Source: DAINBT01 sp036732785 (GTDB lineage: Bacteria; Planctomycetota; Phycisphaerae; Sedimentisphaerales; SM23-30). From it: 5,588 nucleotides of DNA. Positions within the stretch are counted from its first letter, which is position 1. Each line of letters begins with the position of its first letter. This document shows, piece by piece, positions 1-5,588 of the stretch. The notes beneath the pieces were generated by a model. The model had not been told where the DNA came from and made no database searches. It saw nothing but the letters and a program-made list of their open reading frames with translations. The position numbers were made by a program, and so were the translations under genes. The stretch covers positions 1 to 5,588 of the forward strand of contig CAZICK010000140.1 of assembly GCA_964537505.1 (NCBI GenBank), given 5' to 3'.

Positions 1-12
1 TTACAATAAGTT

Positions 13-144
13 GTGATATTTTTAAGTGGCGAACTACTTTTGACGCAGGCGTCAAGATTACAGGAATACGGTGTAAAATGGCCTAGTTTTTTGGGGTGGT
101 TTATGAGAGAATTGCCGAATAAAAAATATACTTTGGCAAAATAA
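13..144 (+). other. Short unassigned open reading frame (43 codons)
   Basis: An open frame runs from a GTG at position 13 to TAA at 142-144, with an in-frame TAA at 7-9 just upstream. The predicted peptide contains a plausible protein-like stretch (LLLTQASRLQEYGVKWPSFL) and ends in a basic tail. I see no Shine-Dalgarno sequence before the GTG and do not recognise a family. It could be the 3' remnant of a decayed gene, a small gene, or chance. It lies beside an RHS remnant in another frame, in a stretch that looks like degraded DNA, so a remnant or chance is more likely than a working gene. Confidence 0.15.
40..55. repeat. Perfect 7-bp inverted repeat (dyad)
   Basis: TTGACGC and GCGTCAA flank a 2-nt AG spacer, giving an exact dyad (TTGACGCAGGCGTCAA). 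The symmetry does not extend into the flanks. There is no T-tract after it, so it is not an intrinsic terminator. The form would suit a dimeric regulator's operator, but no real gene start follows it and the left neighbour is outside the window. Function unknown; a chance palindrome is possible. Confidence 0.35.
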
Positions 145-154
145 ATGCGGCTGA

Positions 155-397
155 AAAAGATATATCATTGACACTGTCGGCGAGGTGCTGGTAATATTAC
201 TCGTTCTGGATACGGATGATAGCGATGAACCGATTGCCAGCTTTGTTCATGCCAAGGGGCAGGTGATAATGCAATACGATGGTGCTATGACAGATGCCGA
301 GCGGTACTTCTATCTGCACGACCGGCTCGGCAGTGTCCGCCAGGTCATCGCTAATCACATGTTTTCTTTCCGCAATGAGAATTTATTAAAGATGTAG
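155..397 (+). pseudogene. RHS-repeat core fragment (degraded)
   Basis: The frame reads KRYIIDTVGE... and reaches an RHS-type core, YFYLHDRLGSVRQVIA, at about 310-357. The HDxLGSVRxV motif is the hallmark of the RHS repeat-associated core domain, the conserved block at the end of the RHS/YD shell just before the variable C-terminal tip. RHS proteins are usually over 1000 residues. Here only about 65 residues fit, an in-frame TGA at 152-154 lies directly before the segment, and after VIA the sequence stops looking like an RHS protein and ends at TAG 395-397. The longest formal ORF would start with GTG at 185, but that is inside the conserved part and has no ribosome binding site, so I do not propose it as a real start. 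This is a relic of a larger RHS gene or an orphan RHS cassette, convergent with the minus-strand operon. RHS identity is fairly secure; the exact edges are not. Confidence 0.7.
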
Positions 398-467
398 TTT
401 TATTGTCAATGGGCGTGTTCAAAACCAGCCAGGGAAGAGGGTGTGGTCAGGTTTCCTGTTGTTTTGT

Positions 468-471
468 TTAT
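468..471. repeat. Left target-site duplication (TTAT)
   Basis: TTAT directly abuts the left end of the 176-bp inverted-repeat element and matches the TTAT abutting its right end. Four bases in a T-rich context could match by chance, but both copies touch the element termini exactly. Confidence 0.6.
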
Positions 472-488
472 GGGAACCTCTAAAAATT
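472..488 (+). repeat. Left terminal inverted repeat of the MITE
   Basis: GGGAACCTCTAAAAATT; pairs with 631-647 with one mismatch (A versus G at the fifth base). Confidence 0.8.
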
Positions 489-630
489 CATTTTTACTAC
501 GAACGGCTGCAATTTCCGTCAGCATCGTTATCGGCCAAAAATCGTCCTCAACGTAGTTGAAACTACGCCTGCGGCGATTTTTGACCTCTGCCTCGCTGAC
601 GAAAATTTCGCTCGTTCTCGTGACAAAAGC

Positions 631-647
631 AATTTTTAGAGGCTCCC
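631..647 (-). repeat. Right terminal inverted repeat of the MITE
   Basis: On the minus strand this reads GGGAGCCTCTAAAAATT and begins immediately after the ATAA that ends the sensor gene. Confidence 0.8.
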
Positions 648-651
648 TTAT
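648..651. repeat. Right target-site duplication, containing the stop codon of the sensor gene
   Basis: TTAT on the plus strand, ATAA on the minus strand. The last three minus-strand bases are the TAA stop of the upstream coding region. Removing the element and one TTAT copy leaves the same TAA, so the insertion would have preserved the protein end. Confidence 0.6.
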
Positions 652-3101
652 GTTTTTGCGTGGTCGTGTTTTTTGTTTTCGTCGGGTGTGGTGAGATTGG
701 ATAAGCGGCAAAGTTCGAAAAGCGAGTTGGTGTATTCCAATAGTTTGACGGTATCACAAGCAGGTTTGGCAAACTGAGAGAGTTCGTTTGCCACCTCTGC
801 AATGCGTGGCAAACCAAAGGTGTCGGCGGTGAGTGCAAGTCGATGGGCCATGTCGGCTAATGAGTCGATGTCTTTGGTTGCCAGGGCACATGAAAGTTTT
901 TCAATTTCGATACCTATCTTGAGTGCTTTGCTCTGGGATTCCGACAGTGGCGCGGTAGTGCGGTGTTCATCATGCGCCGATACGGCTTCAATAAAGCGTT
1001 CGACCAGTTCCGGGTCAAATTGCGAAGGCGCACAGCGTCGTAGTTCGGCGAATGCCTCCTGACGACCTACGGCTTTACGATATACTCTGTCGGAGGTCAT
1101 GGCGTCGAACGCGTCGGCGATAAGTATGATTCGCGATCTCACGGGGATATCCGGTCCGGACGGCAGTTCTGGATGGCGTGGGTTGCCGCCATACCAGGCA
1201 TGGCTGTTTCGCACGATATTGGTCAGTTCTGTCGAGCCGAAGCCGGAATTGATGATCTCGACTCCCATCTGATCGTGGGTTTCCATGACCTTCCATTCTT
1301 CCTCCGTAAGAGGAGAGGGTTTGAGCAGGATGGCGTCCGGTACGCCGAGCTTTCCGATGTCATGAAGGAGGGCCGCCACCTCAAGGACAAAATTATCTCT
1401 TACGGACATGAGTCCCCTGGCGGTAATCACGCAGAGGTCCGCGACCTTTCTGCTGTGTGCGGCGGTATCGGCATTGCGGTACTCCAAAGCTGACATCAAT
1501 GCGCTGACAGCGTGATACGGTATGTGAACGTTATCGGTTTCTTCAGAAGCCTTATTGGTTTGCGGTTCTGCTTCCAGTTGGGGTTTTTCGACCTCCAGCC
1601 CCTCTGGCATCTGATCCCATCGAGCAGTTTGATTACGGCCGCCATGTTTTGCCGCGTAAAGCGCCTGGTCCGCCTGATCGAGCATTTCCTGGGGGTTGGC
1701 GGCTCCAAGTTCGTTCGCAGATATGCCCAGACTGACAGTAACAGAAATGTTCGAAAAAGGCGATTCTTCGATTTTTTTGCGGAATCTTTCAGACGCTTCA
1801 TAAGTTTTATTGATGTCGGTATGCGAGAGAAGTACACAAAATTCTTCGCCGCCATAACGACAGACGTAATCGCTTTTTCGTGCCGTGTCCCTAAGAATTG
1901 ACGACAACTGCTGTAATACCTGGTCACCGACGGCATGGCCATGGGTATCGTTGATTGATTTGAAGTGGTCCACGTCCACCATAACGCAGCCGAGATGGTA
2001 TTTGTACCGCTGTGAGCCTTCCCATTCGGATTCAAATCTTTCAAAGAATGCGCGTCGGTTGAGACATCCCGTCAAGGGGTCGTGCATGGCCAGATTTTTC
2101 AGTTCTTCGTTCTGGCACTGAATCTTACTACGTGACTCCTCCAGCAATGACAGGGTTTTCTGTAGTTTGGTATTTTTTTCTTCTATCCAGCTCACATCAT
2201 CAAAGGTTGCCAGGGCGCCGCGGGTTTGGCCATCGGTGCTGCGGATGGGTGTGGAGTTAATGACAAAGGTTCGCATTTCTTTCGAGATGGCAGATTTCAG
2301 AGTCAGTGGCACACTTTTGAGAGTTGCCCCCGTAGCAACAGCTTCAACCCAGGGATATTCGGGATATTTTTTGGTGGTATCAGCACGTTGCCAGTCAATT
2401 TCGGAAGCTTTGGTTCCCTGCAGGCCGGTTTCAGGTAATCCTGTCGATTCAATGAAAGGCTTATTGGCGAATATAATGCGCTCATTATTGTCAAGTATTA
2501 ACACTCCTTCGGATAGAGTATCGAGAATAACTTTCACCCGATCCGGGATCACGGCAGAAGGGTCCAGATTGCGAAGTGATCTTCTGAGAAACAATATATA
2601 AGCAAGAAAGCCTATTAGGGCGACAAAAAGAGGAAGCTGTAAGTTCACGGAACCCAGGAACCCCAAAAATCCACTTTGCTTCAAGGGCTGGAAACAAAGC
2701 TCGATATTGCCCCATAGTTCATTATTTTGGGATAATGGCACCTGCATTAAAGGGGTGTCTTTTTCTTCAAGCAGTTCTTTTTTCCAGTATTTGGTGTGGT
2801 TGCTGGTTTCGGCCAACAAGGTTCCGTCTGCGTGACGAACAGCCAAAGACAGGAGGCTCGGATTTCTTTGCTTGATCAGTTTTACTGCTTTTTCAAGTGC
2901 CTGCGCACTATCCTGCTGGATAACCACGGATAATTGAACCGCTACAGCCTTGCTCATTTCCGCACGACCTTCGGTAATCGCACTGAAGCGATTAGGCATC
3001 AGCCCCAACGTCCCAGCGGTTAACAGGATTGTCATTGTAAGCAATGCCAATCCTGCGCTTAACCGTGTTACAACGCTAATCTGGCCCAGGATCTTTTTCA
3101 T
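648..3101 (-). CDS. Membrane-bound PAS-GGDEF-HD-GYP (degenerate) c-di-GMP signalling protein with Hpt-like tail
   Basis: Complete 817-residue sensor predicted to make, and perhaps degrade, cyclic di-GMP. Order: transmembrane helix about 13-36; extracytoplasmic sensor about 37-153; second helix about 154-172; PAS about 187-305 (ILDTLSEGVLILDNNERIIFAN); coiled-coil linker about 305-337; GGDEF about 338-496; acidic linker; HD-GYP about 528-708; helical tail about 720-800. The cyclase keeps metal ligand D376, the ND pair 384-385 and signature GGEEF (417-421), and has an RxxD inhibitory site, RKSD (408-411), so it should be active and feedback-inhibited. The HD domain keeps H549, HD 580-581 with K584, H609, H634 and D663, but the usual HHExxDGxGYP reads SHAWYGGNP (633-641); phosphodiesterase activity is therefore uncertain. 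The tail has an AHRL...FGLP pattern like an Hpt domain, with candidate H753 but Ala at the usual Lys. It starts 19 nt after the surface-protein gene, and an AAAGGA sequence precedes the ATG by 13 nt. The TAA stop abuts a MITE. Confidence 0.93.
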   Translation of the reverse strand: MKKILGQISVVTRLSAGLALLTMTILLTAGTLGLMPNRFSAITEGRAEMSKAVAVQLSVVIQQDSAQALEKAVKLIKQRNPSLLSLAVRHADGTLLAETSNHTKYWKKELLEEKDTPLMQVPLSQNNELWGNIELCFQPLKQSGFLGFLGSVNLQLPLFVALIGFLAYILFLRRSLRNLDPSAVIPDRVKVILDTLSEGVLILDNNERIIFANKPFIESTGLPETGLQGTKASEIDWQRADTTKKYPEYPWVEAVATGATLKSVPLTLKSAISKEMRTFVINSTPIRSTDGQTRGALATFDDVSWIEEKNTKLQKTLSLLEESRSKIQCQNEELKNLAMHDPLTGCLNRRAFFERFESEWEGSQRYKYHLGCVMVDVDHFKSINDTHGHAVGDQVLQQLSSILRDTARKSDYVCRYGGEEFCVLLSHTDINKTYEASERFRKKIEESPFSNISVTVSLGISANELGAANPQEMLDQADQALYAAKHGGRNQTARWDQMPEGLEVEKPQLEAEPQTNKASEETDNVHIPYHAVSALMSALEYRNADTAAHSRKVADLCVITARGLMSVRDNFVLEVAALLHDIGKLGVPDAILLKPSPLTEEEWKVMETHDQMGVEIINSGFGSTELTNIVRNSHAWYGGNPRHPELPSGPDIPVRSRIILIADAFDAMTSDRVYRKAVGRQEAFAELRRCAPSQFDPELVERFIEAVSAHDEHRTTAPLSESQSKALKIGIEIEKLSCALATKDIDSLADMAHRLALTADTFGLPRIAEVANELSQFAKPACDTVKLLEYTNSLFELCRLSNLTTPDENKKHDHAKT

Positions 3102-3114
3102 CTCTTAAGTCAAG

Positions 3115-3120
3115 TCCTTT
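3115..3120 (-). promoter_or_regulatory. Candidate ribosome binding site for the sensor gene
   Basis: The 19-nt intergenic gap on the minus strand begins AAAGGA, followed by 13 nt to the ATG at 3101. The spacing is longer than ideal. A second purine run, AAGAG, touches the ATG and is too close to serve. The loose site and the nearby upstream stop suggest reinitiation by ribosomes finishing the upstream gene. The gap has no room for a promoter of its own. Confidence 0.45.
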
Positions 3121-5588
3121 TCAAATATCGCCTGCTTTTCCAAGACCTCGCAATTGCTCTATTTTTTTTGAGCCGTCCAGGAGCGATTGTATTTTCTTTT
3201 CTGCCTCGTCCGCTGCCAAGGATTTGGCGCTGCTGAGTCCGGCACTGCCTCCGCTCTCAAGTATTGGTAATGGGTCCAGCAATCGCCAGGCCGGCACATT
3301 AGACATAACGCTGGCAAGCAGAGACCCGCCCCTTAAAGTCCAGGCAGTATAGCAGACGGTTACTGCTCCTGCACCGGAGGTCACAGCTCCGACCGTTACA
3401 GTTTCCATCCGCGTTTGATCTTTGATATTGCCATCACCATTATCCTCAAATGTTCCCATTTGATCCCACACCATTTCAATCTGGTTATCGCCTGACAATA
3501 GTTGTGGCTGAATGGAGCCGTCTATTCGCGCATGGATATCTTCTAAGAAATTGATTGATACGTTTATGCCTCCAACGGATATTGACGGTGAAGCCTTTAC
3601 ACTACTGCTGCGTCCATCAGTCCCATTCGCCTGATTGCCACGATAAAACGTTGACGCAAAGGCTTCTTCGTTTTTGTTACCTGTCAGACTTTTACCTATT
3701 GCGTACAAACCACCTATTTTAGGCGATATGTCATTGGCAAAAAATGTTTGTCTTGACATATTCGATTTCGACAGAGAATCATCTGTCAAAGCGTTTTTGT
3801 CATCGGGTTTCTCAAGGGCTGAAGAATCGCCCGGATTGGCCGGATTGTCCATATCTGACAGCAGTTCATCAGAAGAGTTATCCTGCTGGTCGCCGGCAGG
3901 GTTAGCTGATTTCCTGGGTTTTGGGGTAAACGGGTTATTATTGATCGGAGGAGTAAACGGGTTATTGTCGACCGGGGTAGATGGTTCATTGCTGGTTGGA
4001 ATAAACGGGTCATTGTCGATCGGAGTAAAGGGGTCGTTGTCAATCGGAGTAAACGGGTCATCAGAACCGGTCTGGTCGTTATTCCATGGAGTAATCGGCG
4101 AATCATCCGCAGGATCGTCTTGCTGTCCGCCGGTAACGGGCGGGTCATTGTATTCGGTCGGACTATGAACAGGTGGGTCATAAACATCGTTTACTGTGAT
4201 AGTTGTTGATGCGGTATCACTCATATTGCCCCCGGAGCCGGAATTGCCATGATCGTTCACCAAAATCACAAGACTGGTCGAACCGTTAAAATCGGCGGAT
4301 GGCATAAACGTCAAGGTGGCCATGGCATTATTCACATCGACAATGCTTCCGATAAACGTGATTGTCGTGTCATCCGTTCCGTCACCTTCCTGAAAAACCA
4401 GACCTGTTGCACTAGATAAAGTGATGGTGCCGTTACTTACATTCAGACTCACTTCCATCTCACCGGAATCGGCGTCAATATCGGCTATAGAAACCCCGTT
4501 CCCGCTGCCATTTGAAAATACCAGAGAAGTATCTTCGTCAGTTGCCTGTTGTGAAGGTGCAGTAATTACGGGTTCATCATTGATCGGATTAACTGTGATG
4601 CTGACAGTAGCGATATTTCTGGCGGATATGCCGTCACTGACTTTGTAAACAAAACTGTCCTGGCCCACCCAGTTACTGTCCGGCGTGTACCGAAAGGAAC
4701 CGTCATCGTTTAGTATTAAAGTGCCGTGTGAGACGTTTTTTAACAGGTTGGCCGTTAACGAATCATTTTCGGCGTCAGAGTCGTTTGCCAAAACACCGGC
4801 AGTCGAACCGACTACCAGCACTGTGTCTTCATCAACCGTGTAGCTCCCATCATTATTTGCTACCGGTGCATCGTTCTGGGTCGTAACAGTAATGGTCACC
4901 GTAGCCACATTGCTGTTATCGGCGTCATCGCCGGCGCTATATGTAAAACTATCCGTACCGTGCCAATTTAACCTTGGCGTGTACTGGAAAGAACCGTCAG
5001 AGTTAAGTGTCAGCGTGCCATTGGCAACATCATCAACCAATATAGCTGTTAATGCATTACCATCATCATCCGTATCGTTCGCCAGTACACCATTGGCAGC
5101 GTCAACGCTAAGGGTTGTATCTTCATTCACGTTATAATCAGGATCATCAACTGCCACCGGTATGTCCTGAACGGACGTTACGTTTATTGTCATGGTGTAG
5201 GCGGCGACACTGTATTCGGTGTTATCGTGAACCTTAAACTGGAAGGTGGTGTAAGAGGCGCCGTTCTCATCGGTCGTCGGAGTGAAGACCAGATTGTTGG
5301 CGTTGATGTCGGCTATGGTGATTTCCTGGTTTAGGATTACGTCCACGCCGTTAAGCTTTAGGGCACCGGCTGTCTCCAGTGTGGTGATCTGGACCTTGGC
5401 CATGCTGTCAGCGGCATCAAGGTCGCTGAAATTGAAGTCGCTCTCGGCAAATGTGTATGAGTTGTCCTCATTGAGTGTCTTGCTGTTGTTGGCGGCGGTC
5501 GGTGCGTCGTTGGCGGCGTTGACTGTGACGGTTACATCGGCCGCCGCGCTGGTGTCGGTGCCGTCGTTTAAGGTCAGCCGTATCGTCC
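3121..5588 (-). CDS. Large cadherin-like/Ig-like tandem-repeat surface protein, C-terminal part (5' end outside window)
   Basis: The frame is open to the right edge, so the N-terminus is missing; 821 residues are visible. The ATG at 5403 lies inside a repeat and is not the start. Numbering from the edge: end of one repeat (to about 26); a cadherin-like repeat about 27-141 (NDAPT...NEDNSYTF...SDLDAADS...ADINANNLVFTP); two related tandem-95/Big_9-type repeats about 141-237 and 238-336, sharing GVLAND, GTLxLNxDGSFxYTP and NWxGxDSF; a divergent repeat about 336-470; a Pro/Asn/Asp stalk with six NDPFTPID-like units (510-557); an acidic Ser-rich stretch; a non-repetitive module about 610-728; a hydrophobic segment about 729-750; LRGGSLLASVMS (751-762) and PAWRLLDPLPIL (765-776); and a charged 44-residue tail. 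The Asp-rich repeat motifs suggest Ca2+-stabilised extracellular domains for adhesion or matrix binding. The hydrophobic segment suggests membrane anchorage rather than free secretion; no RTX nonapeptides, LPXTG or PEP-CTERM motif is visible. It is followed after 19 nt by the c-di-GMP sensor gene. Confidence 0.9.
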   Translation of the reverse strand, partial: TIRLTLNDGTDTSAAADVTVTVNAANDAPTAANNSKTLNEDNSYTFAESDFNFSDLDAADSMAKVQITTLETAGALKLNGVDVILNQEITIADINANNLVFTPTTDENGASYTTFQFKVHDNTEYSVAAYTMTINVTSVQDIPVAVDDPDYNVNEDTTLSVDAANGVLANDTDDDGNALTAILVDDVANGTLTLNSDGSFQYTPRLNWHGTDSFTYSAGDDADNSNVATVTITVTTQNDAPVANNDGSYTVDEDTVLVVGSTAGVLANDSDAENDSLTANLLKNVSHGTLILNDDGSFRYTPDSNWVGQDSFVYKVSDGISARNIATVSITVNPINDEPVITAPSQQATDEDTSLVFSNGSGNGVSIADIDADSGEMEVSLNVSNGTITLSSATGLVFQEGDGTDDTTITFIGSIVDVNNAMATLTFMPSADFNGSTSLVILVNDHGNSGSGGNMSDTASTTITVNDVYDPPVHSPTEYNDPPVTGGQQDDPADDSPITPWNNDQTGSDDPFTPIDNDPFTPIDNDPFIPTSNEPSTPVDNNPFTPPINNNPFTPKPRKSANPAGDQQDNSSDELLSDMDNPANPGDSSALEKPDDKNALTDDSLSKSNMSRQTFFANDISPKIGGLYAIGKSLTGNKNEEAFASTFYRGNQANGTDGRSSSVKASPSISVGGINVSINFLEDIHARIDGSIQPQLLSGDNQIEMVWDQMGTFEDNGDGNIKDQTRMETVTVGAVTSGAGAVTVCYTAWTLRGGSLLASVMSNVPAWRLLDPLPILESGGSAGLSSAKSLAADEAEKKIQSLLDGSKKIEQLRGLGKAGDI
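3256..3402 (-). other. Predicted C-terminal membrane segment and LRGG...DPLPIL signature of the surface protein
   Basis: The encoded segment is a Val/Ala/Gly-rich hydrophobic stretch, a WTLRGGSLLASVMS block, and PAWRLLDPLPIL, followed by a Lys/Glu-rich tail. I recall similar W-x-LRGG-x-LL...P-x-W...DPLP endings on other large bacterial cadherin-like or Ig-like proteins, but know no assigned function. It may be a transmembrane anchor or a sorting signal; the sequence alone does not decide. Confidence 0.55.
3916..4059 (-). repeat. In-frame 24-bp tandem repeat encoding a Pro/Asn/Asp stalk
   Basis: Six units, of which five are 8 residues and one is 9: DPFTPIDN, DPFTPIDN, DPFIPTSN, EPSTPVDN, NPFTPPINN, NPFTPKPR. 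The first two are identical in protein and nearly so in DNA; the later ones diverge, mostly with the frame kept. It joins the folded extracellular repeats to the C-terminal module and is probably an extended spacer. Such arrays can change length by slippage or recombination. Confidence 0.85.
4579..5166 (-). repeat. Two adjacent ~97-99-residue cadherin-like (tandem-95/Big_9-type) domain repeats
   Basis: The units at about 5166-4876 and 4875-4579 encode the same plan: D-x-P-V-A, EDT, GVLANDxD, LTA, GTLxLNxDGSFxYTP, NWxGxDSFxY, NxATVxITV. By eye about half of the residues agree, so they are old duplications rather than a recent copy. Conserved Asp/Asn clusters at the domain junctions (NDAPVANND, VLANDTDDDGN) are typical Ca2+-binding positions in this class. 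Confidence 0.85.

Larger units (their letters stand above)
472..647. mobile_element. MITE-like 176-bp palindromic element
   Basis: The ends are GGGAACCTCTAAAAATT (472-488) and the complement of GGGAGCCTCTAAAAATT (631-647), matching at 16 of 17 positions. The two 88-nt arms stay similar throughout: AATTTYCGTCAGC and CAAAAATCG blocks occur in both, and the centre is a perfect CGTAGTT/AACTACG dyad (552-567) whose axis, 559.5, is the exact midpoint of the element. TTAT is directly repeated at both edges. There is no transposase inside, so it would have to be moved in trans by an element with matching ends; I cannot assign the parent family from this sequence. It lies between the convergent RHS relic and the sensor gene and touches the latter's stop codon. 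A minus-strand transcript reading through it would fold into a very long imperfect hairpin, which could affect termination or mRNA 3'-end stability. Confidence 0.8.

Noticed and set aside
449..461. Small hairpin CAGG-TTT-CCTG followed by a T-rich run on the plus strand, as a terminator
   Set aside because: The stem is only 4 bp and the T-run is interrupted by G; too weak to call, and only the RHS relic would use it.
437..700. GGGTGTGGT shared by about 439-447 and 684-692 (each on the plus strand) as a direct repeat around the MITE
   Set aside because: The match is about 13 of 16 bases and lies well outside the element edges on both sides; chance is adequate, and the TTAT duplication fits the boundaries better.
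406..711. 101-codon minus-strand open frame spanning the MITE and the end of the sensor gene
   Set aside because: It is mostly the MITE read through in a frame overlapping the sensor gene's 3' end; it has no clear start signal or domain, and low-complexity palindromic DNA readily leaves such frames open.
1173..1493. Plus-strand open frames inside the sensor gene (e.g. 1173-1493, 1512-1901, 2167-2601)
   Set aside because: They are antisense to well-supported conserved domains, lack recognisable motifs, and reflect codon use of the real gene.
3916..4059. CRISPR-like array
   Set aside because: The 24-bp units are contiguous, in frame, and have no unique spacers; this is a protein-coding tandem repeat.
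3674..4168. Plus-strand 164-codon frame with GVNGLL/GVNGSL repeats
   Set aside because: It is the antisense image of the NDPFTPID stalk repeat; its repetitive look comes from the 24-bp units of the real gene.
5401..5403. ATG at 5403 as the start of the surface-protein gene
   Set aside because: It falls in the middle of a cadherin-like repeat (DLDAADS-MAKVQ), and the frame continues open with matching repeat sequence to the window edge.

Overview
The window looks like bacterial chromosome, most likely Planctomycetota or a similarly repeat-rich Gram-negative lineage. The taxonomic guess rests on two things recalled from memory, not searched: the signalling protein's unusual HD-GYP variant (HAWYGGNP) with its C-terminal helical tail, and the style of the RHS fragment at the left end. 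It should be held loosely.

About 88% of the window is one minus-strand, operon-like pair. The upstream gene (5588 to 3121) enters from the right edge, so its N-terminus is missing. It encodes the last 821 residues of a large surface protein: tandem cadherin-like/Ig-like repeats, a Pro/Asn/Asp stalk built from six copies of an NDPFTPID-like unit, a low-complexity acidic stretch, a C-terminal module, one hydrophobic segment with a distinctive LRGGSLLASVMS...PAWRLLDPLPIL signature, and a short charged tail. After 19 nt comes a complete 817-residue membrane-bound sensor (3101 to 648). It carries two transmembrane helices around an extracytoplasmic sensor, PAS, GGDEF (intact GGEEF active site and RxxD inhibitory site), a degenerate HD-GYP domain and an Hpt-like helical tail. 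The tight spacing suggests co-transcription. Pairing a giant surface protein with a c-di-GMP enzyme recalls other c-di-GMP-controlled adhesin systems, but the components differ from LapD/LapG/LapA.

Directly at the stop codon of the sensor gene sits a 176-bp MITE-like element (472-647). It has 17-bp terminal inverted repeats, an almost fully palindromic body centred exactly on its midpoint, and a TTAT direct duplication. The right copy of the duplication contains the gene's TAA stop codon.

The left 400 bp is decayed DNA: a fragment of an RHS-repeat core on the plus strand (155-397) that is convergent with the operon, preceded by an in-frame stop, and a short unassigned open frame containing a perfect 7-bp dyad. 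Positions 398-467 show no gene or convincing site.
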